Assembly (NCBI RefSeq): GCF_007997385.1
Contig: NZ_VOSC01000025.1
Location: 494,691-558,690, forward strand
Source of the DNA: Seonamhaeicola algicola
GTDB lineage: Bacteria; Bacteroidota; Bacteroidia; Flavobacteriales; Flavobacteriaceae
Direction of reading: 5' to 3'
Length of the DNA stretch: 64,000 bases
Each line of letters starts with the position of its first letter. Position 1 is the stretch's first letter. A model generated the notes under the pieces. The model was not told where the DNA came from and did not search any database. It saw only the letters and a list, made by a program, of their open reading frames with translations. This document shows, in pieces, positions 33,555 to 42,490 of the stretch. Position numbers and translations under genes: made by a program.

Positions 33555-34919
33555 ATGTTAAAAGCGTTAATAAATAAATACAATATTGCGGGGCCGCGTT
33601 ATACAAGTTATCCAACAGTGCCCTATTGGAATGCTAATACGTTTTCATTAAAAAAATGGCAAGCTACAATGGCTAAGTCTTTAAATGAAAGTAATTTGAG
33701 TGAAGGTGTAAGCTTATATATTCATTTGCCTTTTTGCGAAAGCTTATGTACGTTTTGTGGTTGTAATAAGCGTATTACAAAACAACACAGCGTAGAACAT
33801 CCATATATAAACGCTGTATTAAAAGAATGGCGTTTGTATTTAAAGTTGTTTAATGAAAAACCAGTAATTAAAGAGTTGCATTTAGGTGGTGGAACACCCA
33901 CATTTTTTAGTGCAGAAAATTTAGAATTGCTTATAAAAGGTATTTTAAATGATGCCGTTTTAGCAGATAATTACGAGTTTAGTTTTGAAGGACACCCAAA
34001 CAATACAACCCCAAAACATTTACAAACCTTATTTAATTTAGGGTTTAGGCGTGTTAGCTTTGGTGTGCAAGATTATAATGAAACAGTACAAAAAGCTATA
34101 CATAGAATACAACCTTTTGAAAATGTTAAACGTGTTACTGAAGCTGCAAGAAACATTGGTTACACATCAGTAGGGCATGATATTATTTTTGGCCTGCCAT
34201 TTCAAACATTACAGCATGTAAAAGAAACCATTTTAAAAACCAAAGAACTATTACCAGATAGGTTGGCCTTTTACAGTTATGCACATGTGCCTTGGGTAAA
34301 AGGAAACGGACAACGAGGGTTTAGTGATGAAAATTTACCCTCGGCAGCATTAAAACGAAGCCAATATGAACTAGGAAAAGAATTGTTAGCACAAGTTGGC
34401 TACCATGAAATAGGTATGGACCACTTTGCGCTTACTACCGATAGCTTATACACATCAATGCAAAGCGGTAATTTACATCGTAACTTTATGGGGTATACAG
34501 CCTCTAAAACACAGGCTATGATTGGTTTGGGTGTATCATCAATAAGTGATAGTTGGTATGGTTTTTCGCAAAATGTAAAAGGTATTGAAACCTACTATCA
34601 ACTTTTAGAAAAAGATGTAATTCCTGTATACCGAGGGCATATTTTAAACGAAGAAGACCTTGTTATAAGAAAACATATTCTTAACTTAATGTGCAGGTTT
34701 AAAACCTCTTGGAGTAAAAAAAACTTGTATTTTAATGAACTACCTGAAACGTTAATACGATTGAAGGAAATGGAAACAGACGGATTAATCAATATAAATT
34801 CAAAAAGTATTGAGGTGACTAAAAAAGGACAGCCATTTGTAAGAAACGTGTGTATGGCGTTTGATTTGTTGTTGCAACGTAAACAACCCAACACACAGTT
34901 GTTTTCAATGACTGTTTAG
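33555..34919 (+). CDS. hemN: oxygen-independent coproporphyrinogen III dehydrogenase
   Basis: 454 aa. The radical-SAM cluster motif is CESLCTFCGC (Cys61, 65 and 68, plus Cys70 typical of HemN), preceded by YIHLPF. Then come GGGTPTFFSAENL, RRVSFGVQDYN and GHDIIFGLPFQT. The HemN C-terminal domain is present (GLGVSSISDSWYGF), so this is the true enzyme rather than a HemW-like protein. It oxidatively decarboxylates two propionates of coproporphyrinogen III without oxygen, supplying heme when oxygen is low. It fits the upstream Crp/Fnr-type promoter and the cbb3 genes of the window. A universal stress protein gene follows 23 bp later. Confidence 0.95.
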   Translation: MLKALINKYNIAGPRYTSYPTVPYWNANTFSLKKWQATMAKSLNESNLSEGVSLYIHLPFCESLCTFCGCNKRITKQHSVEHPYINAVLKEWRLYLKLFNEKPVIKELHLGGGTPTFFSAENLELLIKGILNDAVLADNYEFSFEGHPNNTTPKHLQTLFNLGFRRVSFGVQDYNETVQKAIHRIQPFENVKRVTEAARNIGYTSVGHDIIFGLPFQTLQHVKETILKTKELLPDRLAFYSYAHVPWVKGNGQRGFSDENLPSAALKRSQYELGKELLAQVGYHEIGMDHFALTTDSLYTSMQSGNLHRNFMGYTASKTQAMIGLGVSSISDSWYGFSQNVKGIETYYQLLEKDVIPVYRGHILNEEDLVIRKHILNLMCRFKTSWSKKNLYFNELPETLIRLKEMETDGLININSKSIEVTKKGQPFVRNVCMAFDLLLQRKQPNTQLFSMTV

Positions 34920-34942
34920 TTTAAACTAAAAAAAGAAAGAAA

Positions 34943-35773
34943 ATGGAAAAAATAATTGTACCCGTAGATTTTTCAGAGTATTCTGAATATGCATTAAAAG
35001 CTGCTGCAAAATTAGCAGAAAAAAATAATGCCGAAATTTTAGCATTACACATGCTTGAAATGCCTGAAATAATGCTTACAAGTAGTGGCGAAGAGCCTCA
35101 AAGAGTTATTTACTTTTTAAAGTTGGCTGAACAAAAATTTGAAACGTTTTTAAATAAAAACTACTTACAAAAAGTAAAAGTTACACCCATAGTTAAACAT
35201 TTTAAAGTATTTAGCGAGGTTAATGAAGTAGCCAAAGAACACGGTGCAGATTTAATTGTAATGGGGTCTCATGGTGTAAGTGGTGCTAAAGAGTTTTTTG
35301 TAGGCTCAAACACCGAGCGTGTTGTACGAAATGCCGATGTGCCTGTTTTGGTAATAAAAAATGATATAGCCGATGTTAATTTTGATGTAGTTGTGTTAGC
35401 TTGTAATTTCTCTGAAGAGTGTGTGGCTTCATACATAAAAGCATCAAAAATATGTGCTGAAATGAATGCTAAATTGTATTTGGTGCATGTAAACTTGCCA
35501 AATGACGGATTTAATAGTTCTGTTGAAATTGAAAAGCAAGTGGTAAACTTTTTCACCAAAGCAGAAAGAAGTTTAGATAAAATGGAAGATGTGCATTACG
35601 TGAATGATTATACTGTTGAAGATGGTATAATTAACAGCGCCAATAAATTAGGAGCCGATTTAATTATAATGCCAACACATGGCAGAAAAGGGTTGGCGCA
35701 CTTTTTTCAAGGTAGTATTAGTGAAGATGTTGCAAACCACTCAACATTGCCTGTTATGACCTTTAAGTTATAG
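34943..35773 (+). CDS. universal stress protein, tandem Usp domains
   Basis: 276 aa made of two Usp domains. The first (1-145) has the ATP-binding signature G-x2-G-x9-G-S as GSHGVSGAKEFFVGS, ending ADVPVLVI. The second (about 150-276) has THGRKGLAHFFQGS, but the first Gly is replaced by Pro (MPTHG), so nucleotide binding there may be weakened. It follows hemN by 23 bp and is probably co-transcribed from the same Crp/Fnr-type promoter, in line with the known association of Usp proteins with low-oxygen and growth-arrest regulons. A bidirectional terminator follows at 35808. Confidence 0.92.
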   Translation: MEKIIVPVDFSEYSEYALKAAAKLAEKNNAEILALHMLEMPEIMLTSSGEEPQRVIYFLKLAEQKFETFLNKNYLQKVKVTPIVKHFKVFSEVNEVAKEHGADLIVMGSHGVSGAKEFFVGSNTERVVRNADVPVLVIKNDIADVNFDVVVLACNFSEECVASYIKASKICAEMNAKLYLVHVNLPNDGFNSSVEIEKQVVNFFTKAERSLDKMEDVHYVNDYTVEDGIINSANKLGADLIIMPTHGRKGLAHFFQGSISEDVANHSTLPVMTFKL

Positions 35774-35807
35774 AATAGTGTGATTTTTTAGATAATTAGT
35801 TTTTGTT

Positions 35808-35847
35808 AAAAAGCGCCGAAATTGTGTGTGATTTTCGGCGCTTTTTT
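35808..35847. terminator. bidirectional intrinsic terminator between usp and tolC-like gene
   Basis: A 14-bp stem (AAAAAGCGCCGAAA, 35808-35821, with TTTCGGCGCTTTTT, 35833-35846) has an A-run before it and a T-run after it. It can stop transcription from the hemN-usp side and from the exporter operon on the other strand, whose last stop is 6 bp away. Confidence 0.92.
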
Positions 35848-35852
35848 CATGT

Positions 35853-37247
35853 TTAATTATTAGGTAAAACCAAAATGTTAAATAAGCTAGCTTTGGTTTT
35901 CAAAAATAAATTTTCAATATCAATAGCTTTTAGTTTTGATTCTATTAGTTTGGCTTCTCTGTAATTAACCAAAAACAACGAACTTTCACCTAAAAAGAAT
36001 TTACGTTCTTCGGCAGATAGTAAGGTTTCATAATCATCAACAATTGTAGTTGTATAGCGTGTTTGTTGTGTGTATGAGTCTAGTTGATTGCTTAAAGCAT
36101 TTACTTTATTTTTTAAAGCTACTTGGGTGTTTAAAATTTCTAATTTAGTGTCTTGTAATTTTAATTTAGCAAGTTTTAGGCTGCTGCGTTCTTTTCTTAA
36201 AAATAGAGGAAAACTAATGTTTAATCCGCTTTTGTAAGCCGATGTACTAAAGGAACGTACAACATCAGGTGTTTCAGATAAAAAATTGTATTGCAAATCT
36301 ATCCTTGGTAGCAGTTCATTAAGTTTTAGGCGTTTTTCAATATTTAAGCTTTGATATTTTAAATCTAAAGCCTGTAATTTAGGGTGGTTATCTATTTCAA
36401 AATTTTCAACATTAAAGTTTAAAGTATTTAGTGTTAAATCAACAGTATTTTTAGTGTTAATATCAGGTATAACACCAGTTTCAAGCTCAATAGGTGTGTT
36501 GTTGTCAAGCCACAGATAGTTTGAGATTTCTAATGATGATTTAATAAAATTTATACGAGCTTTTTCTAAGTTAAGCTTTCTGTCAGTTAATGTTATATGT
36601 GCTTCAAGCGTATCAATTGCAGGTTTGTCGCCAGCATCAAAGCTAGTTTTGGTATTTTTAAAACGAATTTCGGCGTTAGCCAAAAAGGTTTCATAAACCG
36701 TTTTTTCATTGTAATGCTTAAGCCAATTAAAATATGTTTCGGTGGCTTTGTATAAAATGTTGTTAATGGCTAATTGCCTTTTTGCTTGAGCTTGTTTTAC
36801 GTATAGTTTGGCTTGTTTTAAAGTAGCCATACGTTCATTGGTTAATAAACCTCGAGCAACGGGTACAGATACGCCAACACTGTACAAACCATCTAGTGGT
36901 ACATTGTTTTCAGGATTTAAATACTCGCCAGTATTTTCTTCAAGATTACCTTTTAGTTCAATGCCAAACCATGTAGGTATTTTAAAAGTTGTGTTTAATT
37001 TATCGTAATACTCGGTGTTTTTAAACTTTTTTCGGTTGTAATCTACCTCAAGTTTGGGGTCAAAAGCACCACGGGCTTTCATAAGTTTAGCTTCACTTTC
37101 ATTTAAAGCTAAATTAGCTTGTTTTACAATGGGGTGAAACGATTTTACATAGCCTAAATACTCCGAGAGCGATATTACAGATGTGCTATCTTGTGCGTTT
37201 AAGTAGCTAGTAATGGTTAGTAAAATGCTTAAAAATAAGTATTTCAT
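35853..37247 (-). CDS. TolC-family outer-membrane efflux protein
   Basis: 464 aa with a signal peptide (MKYLFLSILLTITSYLNAQ). Two OEP repeats of long coiled-coil helices are visible. The first includes VKQANLALNESEAKLMKARG and FDPKLEVDYNRK and ends near the residue-240 region; the second begins KLQALDLKYQSLNIEKRLKL and holds LLPRIDLQY. It should form the trimeric outer-membrane channel of the tripartite exporter encoded upstream. It is the last gene of the TetR-ABC-HlyD-TolC run, 4 bp after the HlyD gene. Length is normal. Confidence 0.9.
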   Translation of the reverse strand: MKYLFLSILLTITSYLNAQDSTSVISLSEYLGYVKSFHPIVKQANLALNESEAKLMKARGAFDPKLEVDYNRKKFKNTEYYDKLNTTFKIPTWFGIELKGNLEENTGEYLNPENNVPLDGLYSVGVSVPVARGLLTNERMATLKQAKLYVKQAQAKRQLAINNILYKATETYFNWLKHYNEKTVYETFLANAEIRFKNTKTSFDAGDKPAIDTLEAHITLTDRKLNLEKARINFIKSSLEISNYLWLDNNTPIELETGVIPDINTKNTVDLTLNTLNFNVENFEIDNHPKLQALDLKYQSLNIEKRLKLNELLPRIDLQYNFLSETPDVVRSFSTSAYKSGLNISFPLFLRKERSSLKLAKLKLQDTKLEILNTQVALKNKVNALSNQLDSYTQQTRYTTTIVDDYETLLSAEERKFFLGESSLFLVNYREAKLIESKLKAIDIENLFLKTKASLFNILVLPNN

Positions 37248-37251
37248 TGTG

Positions 37252-38598
37252 TTACTTTTTTTGTTTTTTGTCGCTACTTTGTGGCTGATAATAGTTTGGT
37301 GGGAAACTGTTTAATTGTCTCCATAATTCAAACCAAATTGGTACATCATCTAGTAAGGCAATGGTTTGGGCGCCAGAGCCCACTCTTAACGCTTCGGGCC
37401 ACTGATGGTCAGTTTCATCGGGTGCTAATAATACGCGGTATTTGCCATTAGCACTAATATAAGTTTCTATGGCTACAATTTTAGCGCCGTAAGTACCGTA
37501 TGATACGTTGGGCCATCCGTTAAAAACTATGGCAGGCCAACCATCAAACTGAATACGCACCTTTTCGTTAATGTGTACCAAAGGTAAATCTATAGGTCTT
37601 ACATATGTTTCAACGGCTAAATCATACTCTGACGGCATTATGTTAACCAACGCTTGTCCTTCTTTAAACGTAACGCCAATACCACCTGTTAAAGCTTTGT
37701 TTATATAGCCATTTTGTGGTGCGGTAACGTAAAGTAAACTATTACGTTTTTTGTAGTTTGAAAAGGCGTTTTCAAGCTTGTTTACTTGTGCTTCGGTATC
37801 AAATTTACTAGACTCTGCTGTATACATATCGCTTTGTGCTTTTGATATTTTATCAATGTAGTAACTTTTAAGTCTAGATAACTCCAAGTTGGCATTAATA
37901 ACTTCGTTTTTTGCAGCTAAAAATTTGTTTTGTTGTGAAATGTACTTGGCCTGATTTTCTTGCAATTTAAGTTGTTTTTCTTCAACATCTTTAACGGCTT
38001 TTAAACCTTCGTTTTGAAGTGTTTGTGTACGGTTAAATTGGGTTTGTGCAATGTTTAAATTAGTTTGTGCAGCTTGTAAATCTATACTATCACTTTTAAC
38101 TTTTAATTGCGCTTGCATTAATTTGTTTTTTGCTTGTTGAAGTTTTAAAACTTGCTCATTTTGTAAAGCGCCTATTTGATTTTTTAAAGCTTGTACTTTG
38201 CTGGAATAAGCTGTTACAGATGAGGCTTTTGCTTTTAATTGATTGTTAGTTCTTTCTACAAGTTTATCATCAAAGTAATCTGTTTTAATTTCAGAAATTC
38301 TTAAAATGGTATCGCCTTTTTTAACATATGCACCTTCTTGTATAAACCACTCTTCAATTCTTCCTGGAATGGGCGATTGTATGGTTTGCGGACGCTGGTT
38401 GGGTTTTAATGTAGTTACAATACCTTGACCACTAATGTTTTGAGTCCAAGGTAAAAACAGCACAATTAATAAAATTATAGCAGCTGCTAATAAAAACTTA
38501 TTGAAGTATTTAAAATAGCTTTTGTTTATAATGTAGTTAGCAGATTTATACTCTGTAATATCTACTTTTTTTAGTGTATTGTTAGATATGTTTAGCAT
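37252..38598 (-). CDS. HlyD-family periplasmic adaptor
   Basis: 448 aa. One membrane anchor (about 33-48, LLAAAIILLIVLFLPW) is followed by a lipoyl/barrel-sandwich segment (TIQSPIPGRIEEWFIQEGAY then VKKGDTIL). A long alpha-helical hairpin (about 110-290, rich in Gln, Lys and Ala) leads to the returning lipoyl half (LLYVTAPQNGYINKALTGGI) and a beta-barrel domain. The adaptor links the inner-membrane ABC protein to the TolC-type channel. It starts 4 bp after the ABC gene and ends 4 bp before tolC. The long hairpin resembles type I secretion adaptors more than RND ones. Confidence 0.9.
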   Translation of the reverse strand: MLNISNNTLKKVDITEYKSANYIINKSYFKYFNKFLLAAAIILLIVLFLPWTQNISGQGIVTTLKPNQRPQTIQSPIPGRIEEWFIQEGAYVKKGDTILRISEIKTDYFDDKLVERTNNQLKAKASSVTAYSSKVQALKNQIGALQNEQVLKLQQAKNKLMQAQLKVKSDSIDLQAAQTNLNIAQTQFNRTQTLQNEGLKAVKDVEEKQLKLQENQAKYISQQNKFLAAKNEVINANLELSRLKSYYIDKISKAQSDMYTAESSKFDTEAQVNKLENAFSNYKKRNSLLYVTAPQNGYINKALTGGIGVTFKEGQALVNIMPSEYDLAVETYVRPIDLPLVHINEKVRIQFDGWPAIVFNGWPNVSYGTYGAKIVAIETYISANGKYRVLLAPDETDHQWPEALRVGSGAQTIALLDDVPIWFELWRQLNSFPPNYYQPQSSDKKQKK

Positions 38599-38602
38599 GC
38601 TA

Positions 38603-40258
38603 TTAGTTTTTAATTTTACCTTGTTCTAGGGTTATTATTTGCGTGCATTTGTTTATCCATGCGCTACTACTACTTACCACAACCAAGCCCCATGGCCTAT
38701 CTTTGTGAGTTAAATATTCTATAATGGCTTGTGTTTCTTGTTTGTTAAATCTATCAAGAGCATCTTCTAGAATTAAAACTTTTGGCGCTTTTAAAATGGC
38801 TCTAGCTAATACTATTTTTTTTGAAATGGTATAAGATAGTCGTTTCCCGTCTGGATAAAGTATGGTGTTTAAGCCATCGGGTTGTTCTCTTAAAAATGAT
38901 TTTAAACCAACTATTTCTAAAACATTGTAAATAGCCTCGGTAGTAATGTTTTCATTGCCAAAGGTTAGGTTTTCTTTTATAGTGCCTTCAAACGGAGATT
39001 CATCAGAAAGTGATAATCCTAATTGTGATCTATAATGATTCAGTTTTAAGCTGTTTATAGACATGTTGTTTACGTAAACACTGCCGGCTGTGGCTGTAAT
39101 TACACCCGAAATTAACCTAAGTAATGTAGATTTACCTGAGCCACTTTCACCTTTAATCAATATTCTACTTGAAGGGGTTATGTTTAATGAAATGTTTTTT
39201 AAAATAGGTTTACTTCGGTCTGCAACACTGTATGTTATGTTTTCTAGTTCAATATTGATGTTTTTGGTGTATTCTGGTGTGTCTCCTTCTTGACTTTCAA
39301 GTTCTTTGTCTACAATTTGTCCTATTTTTTCTAAAGAAGTTAAGGTATCATAAAATGGTTCTAAACCTAAAATTAGTTTTTCAACCGATGCTATAATTAA
39401 AATAATAATAATTTCGGCGGCAACAAATTGACCAATATTCATTTCTTGGTTTAAAACTAAAGCGCCACCTATAAGCAGTAAACTAGCGGTTACAATTACC
39501 TTAAAACTTATAAGTTGAATAAACTGAAGCATTAATATTTTAAAATGACTTTCACGGGCTTTTAAATAATTACCTACCAAAACATCATTTTTACTTAAAC
39601 CTAAATTTGTGCTACCAGATAGTTTGAAACTGTGAATAGAACGTGCTATTTCTTGAATCCAATGAGCAACCTTGTATTTGCTTTTAGATTCTTTTAAGCT
39701 GGTTTCTAATCCCTTTTTTGCTGTAAATTTTATAACAACTAATACCAATACTAGTAACAATAAACCAAAAATGATAAAAAACGGATGGTAAAATGAAAGT
39801 AGTATGAGCGCAAAAATAATTTGTAAAACGGCGGTTGGAACATCAATTAAAATTTTTGATAAACTTTTTTGAATAGTAATGGTATCAAAAAACCTGTTGG
39901 CTAATTCTGGTGGGTAATAATTACGCAATTCGGCCATTTTAATTTTTGGAAATCTATACGCCAACTCAAAAGATGATTTTGTAAAAATACGCTGCTGTAT
40001 GGTTTCAATAATACGCAATTGCATAAGTTGTAACGCTCCTGAAAAAGCTACGCCAATAGTAACTAAAATTACCAAAATAACCCACGATGTAGATATTTGA
40101 GCACCTTGAATTAAATTAATAATAGCTTGTATACCCAACGGTAATGAAAGCGCTACTAAACCAGAAAAAATGGCGTAATAAAATATTTGAAAAATATCTT
40201 TTTTCTCTAGTTCTAGTAAGCCAATAAGCCTAAGCCAAGGCGTTTTTTGTTTTTTCAT
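38603..40258 (-). CDS. ABC transporter (permease-ATPase) with degenerate nucleotide-binding motifs
   Basis: 551 aa with a six-TM ABC_membrane part (about 20-310) fused to a nucleotide-binding domain. Walker A is intact (GESGSGKST, about 370-378), but other motifs deviate. The signature LSGGQ is LSYTI (near 474); the Walker B/catalytic pair is ED in VLILEDAL instead of DE (near 499-500); the H-loop reads VVVSSSSAW without His; and the Q-loop region reads LSLSDESPF without Gln. There is no C39 peptidase domain. It lies between the TetR gene (4-nt ATGA overlap) and the HlyD gene. It should be the inner-membrane pump of a tripartite exporter, but ATP hydrolysis may be slow or impaired. Confidence 0.88.
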   Translation of the reverse strand: MKKQKTPWLRLIGLLELEKKDIFQIFYYAIFSGLVALSLPLGIQAIINLIQGAQISTSWVILVILVTIGVAFSGALQLMQLRIIETIQQRIFTKSSFELAYRFPKIKMAELRNYYPPELANRFFDTITIQKSLSKILIDVPTAVLQIIFALILLSFYHPFFIIFGLLLLVLVLVVIKFTAKKGLETSLKESKSKYKVAHWIQEIARSIHSFKLSGSTNLGLSKNDVLVGNYLKARESHFKILMLQFIQLISFKVIVTASLLLIGGALVLNQEMNIGQFVAAEIIIILIIASVEKLILGLEPFYDTLTSLEKIGQIVDKELESQEGDTPEYTKNINIELENITYSVADRSKPILKNISLNITPSSRILIKGESGSGKSTLLRLISGVITATAGSVYVNNMSINSLKLNHYRSQLGLSLSDESPFEGTIKENLTFGNENITTEAIYNVLEIVGLKSFLREQPDGLNTILYPDGKRLSYTISKKIVLARAILKAPKVLILEDALDRFNKQETQAIIEYLTHKDRPWGLVVVSSSSAWINKCTQIITLEQGKIKN

Positions 40259-40935
40259 GCAATTTGATTGTTAATAGTGTTGAAAACTAAATTTTTTACG
40301 AACGCCGTTGGCGATACATTTTCATCACAATCAGTTATAGATTTAAAGTGGTCTTTTAAATAGTGTTGGTGTAAACTACTCTCAATAATGGTGCTAGCAA
40401 GACTTGATGCATATTGGTAATTTGGGTTAAGTGCAGTAATCATGTCTCTTAACCTGTAAACAATACGTTTGTAAATAACAAAATAGCCTTCTTTATTCTC
40501 TTGGTCAACTTCTTTAGTTAAGTAAGATTTTGAATTTTCGTTAATAATAATCTTGTTTAAAATAACTTCATTTATGTGCATAAAGTTAGAGTCTTGTTGG
40601 GTTGGCCTTGAAACAATTTCAATGGCTTTGTTAAGTTTTTCATTACCAGTTAAATTATGAGTTTCAAGTACTAATTGGTACTCTATCCAAGACCAATACC
40701 ATGATGATAAATACAGCAGAAGTTTGTGTTTACTTTCAAAATATCGGTAAATAGAGCTTTCGTTAGATTCTATTGCAGTACCAAGCTTTTTAAAGTTAAA
40801 AGCTTCAAAACCAATATTATTAATTAATAAAATACTATGCTCAACAATACGTTTGCCTAAACTTGAAGATTCAGGATCTTTAATATAAATTTTCTCAGGA
40901 ACTGTTATTTTTAAATTTGAAAGCAGTCTGTCCAT
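40255..40935 (-). CDS. TetR/AcrR-family transcriptional regulator
   Basis: 226 aa from ATG at 40935; the frame is open to 40998, but the first 21 codons are hydrophobic and not TetR-like. The N-terminal HTH covers about residues 25-70: RIVEHSILLINNIGFEAFNF, then AIESNESSIYRYFESKHKLL with the conserved YRYFESK recognition-helix end. The remainder is the variable ligand domain. It is the first gene of the exporter operon (its stop overlaps the ABC start by 4 nt), so autoregulation together with the pump genes is likely. The inducing compound is unknown. Confidence 0.9.
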   Translation of the reverse strand: MDRLLSNLKITVPEKIYIKDPESSSLGKRIVEHSILLINNIGFEAFNFKKLGTAIESNESSIYRYFESKHKLLLYLSSWYWSWIEYQLVLETHNLTGNEKLNKAIEIVSRPTQQDSNFMHINEVILNKIIINENSKSYLTKEVDQENKEGYFVIYKRIVYRLRDMITALNPNYQYASSLASTIIESSLHQHYLKDHFKSITDCDENVSPTAFVKNLVFNTINNQIA

Positions 40936-41074
40936 TATTAATATATTTACATTCAAATATAATAGTAATACTTTTATTTTTGAAATTAAAACTATCAATT
41001 TTGCTTATTTGTTGAATAGTAAAACCTTATAGTGTGTTTTATGTTTACTGTATTTTGTAAATAAAACATGTATA

Positions 41075-41107
41075 AAGCGTAATGCAAGCTTTATTTACAT
41101 TACGCTT
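41075..41107 (-). terminator. candidate terminator after the 283-aa outer-membrane protein gene
   Basis: A perfect 10-bp inverted repeat (AAGCGTAATG, 41075-41084, with CATTACGCTT, 41098-41107) and a 13-nt loop sit 12 bp after the minus-strand stop. The following bases on the minus strand are AT-rich but not a continuous T run, so it may also serve as an mRNA 3' stabiliser. Confidence 0.5.
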
Positions 41108-41119
41108 ATATTAATTTCT

Positions 41120-41971
41120 TTAACTTTTATGTTTGGGTTCCCAAATTAGTCTTAAAAAAGAACTGAATCTTTGGTTTTCACGGTTAACAGGTATACCTGC
41201 AATAATGCCAACTAACAAATTTTCAGCTACACCAACACGCATTTGAGGGCGCATGGTCATGTCAAAATCTTTATTGTTAAAGGTTTTGTTAAATTCTACA
41301 CCAATTAAATTTCTAGTGCCCGGAATCATGTAATGAAAACTAGTATTAATATCATAAGTTGTATGAAACTTATGAGTTTTAAAATTTTGTTCAATCATTG
41401 GTCCGGTGTAAATTAATGAGTGAAAATTGCTTCCCCAACGTTTTGCTACAACAAAAAACGGATTGTAAACATTGCCTTTAATGAAAGGGGCTCCAAAGTT
41501 TTTAAAATCAGATAACTCAAATTCATTTATGTAGCCAATAGCCATTGACGTTGCTATTTTTTTATTTACAAAAAAAGACCATTGTGTTGCAATTTTTATA
41601 CTATTTAATTGGTTTGAAGGTTTTGCTCCATTGCCATTTACAGGTGTGTAAAATGTAAATGGTAATTCTACTTCTAAGCCTAACCTATCTGCGGGTGCCC
41701 ATTCATATTCAACCAAAGCTTCGTAAGCATCAAAATTTAAGTTATCAGTAATACCAAAGCCTAAATTCCATTCTCTTTCACCTTTTCTTGCCCCCAAATC
41801 TCTTATCAGGTCAATGTATAAAGGCTCTGCATGTAAAACTTTATCTGGTTTTTTAGTGTTTTCTATTTCTTTAATATATAAGCTATCTTTTATAGCATTT
41901 TGGTTTTGTGAAAATATATGTAGTGATGACAGTGATATAAAGCCAATCATCAATGAAGTTTTTATATTCAT
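41120..41971 (-). CDS. conserved secreted, probably outer-membrane protein
   Basis: 283 aa with a signal peptide (MNIKTSLMIGFISLSSLHIF...). The mature N-terminus is marked by HAEPLYIDLIRDLGARKGER, a block I associate with a conserved but unnamed flavobacterial protein. The rest alternates hydrophobic and polar residues as in a small beta-barrel (ADRLGLEVELPFTFYTP, then MRVGVAENLLVGIIAG), ending FLRLIWEPKH. It lies downstream of the cbb3 oxidase cluster on the same strand, after a 128-aa unknown gene, from which a small hairpin separates it. A role linked to respiration or copper delivery is only a guess from position. Confidence 0.75.
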   Translation of the reverse strand: MNIKTSLMIGFISLSSLHIFSQNQNAIKDSLYIKEIENTKKPDKVLHAEPLYIDLIRDLGARKGEREWNLGFGITDNLNFDAYEALVEYEWAPADRLGLEVELPFTFYTPVNGNGAKPSNQLNSIKIATQWSFFVNKKIATSMAIGYINEFELSDFKNFGAPFIKGNVYNPFFVVAKRWGSNFHSLIYTGPMIEQNFKTHKFHTTYDINTSFHYMIPGTRNLIGVEFNKTFNNKDFDMTMRPQMRVGVAENLLVGIIAGIPVNRENQRFSSFLRLIWEPKHKS

Positions 41972-42001
41972 TTAATTATAAATTTAATTGTTAATAAAAG
42001 A

Positions 42002-42022
42002 ACCAAGTGATTTTTTCTTGGT
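42002..42022 (-). terminator. candidate weak terminator after the 128-aa gene
   Basis: An inverted repeat ACCAAG/CTTGGT (42002-42007 and 42017-42022) with a 9-nt loop lies 20 bp after the stop on the minus strand and runs into TTCTTTTATT. The stem is short, so this is a tentative call. Confidence 0.45.
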
Positions 42023-42041
42023 AATATTTTTAGGTTAACAA

Positions 42042-42428
42042 TTAAACTTGTGGTGGCGGACTATCAATTTCTTTAAAACCAATTAAAACTGAACCTTTGT
42101 GGTTTATAAACAGTTTTTCTTTTTTTAAAGAAAAAAGGGTAGTGGTGTTTTTAGAGGATAAATTATTAATTAAAATATTAATTTTCACCTGTTTTTTATT
42201 GTTGTAATCTTCGGTATCACAATCATCATATTCATCAATAGCATCTTCAAAACCTAAAACTTTTTCAACAATAATTTCAATAATACTTTCTTGGTCATTA
42301 AAAGTAAGGTCTTCAGCAATATATTGCGGATTTGGGTCTGCAGTATCAACACAAATGTTTAATAAATACAAGCCCATAAAACCCCAAATATACTTTGTTA
42401 AAGTGCTATTTTTTAATTTTGAAAGCAT
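42042..42428 (-). CDS. small hypothetical protein with N-terminal membrane segment
   Basis: 128 aa. An N-terminal hydrophobic stretch (KYIWGFMGLYLLNICVD) may be a signal or anchor. A strongly acidic middle (DAIDEYDDCDTEDYNNKK) is followed by a C-terminal beta-like segment with SLKKEKLFINHKGSVLIGFK. One Cys lies within the anchor and one in the acidic part. I do not recognise the family. It sits 62 bp after the SafE-like gene on the same strand and is probably transcribed with the fixH end of the cbb3 region; small acidic proteins near cbb3 genes could act in copper handling, but nothing in the sequence proves this. Confidence 0.62.
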   Translation of the reverse strand: MLSKLKNSTLTKYIWGFMGLYLLNICVDTADPNPQYIAEDLTFNDQESIIEIIVEKVLGFEDAIDEYDDCDTEDYNNKKQVKINILINNLSSKNTTTLFSLKKEKLFINHKGSVLIGFKEIDSPPPQV

Positions 42429-42490
42429 ATTTCAAAAATAAAACACTTTTTAAAGTTATTTATAATTTTAAGATTAATTTAAGAGTGCAG

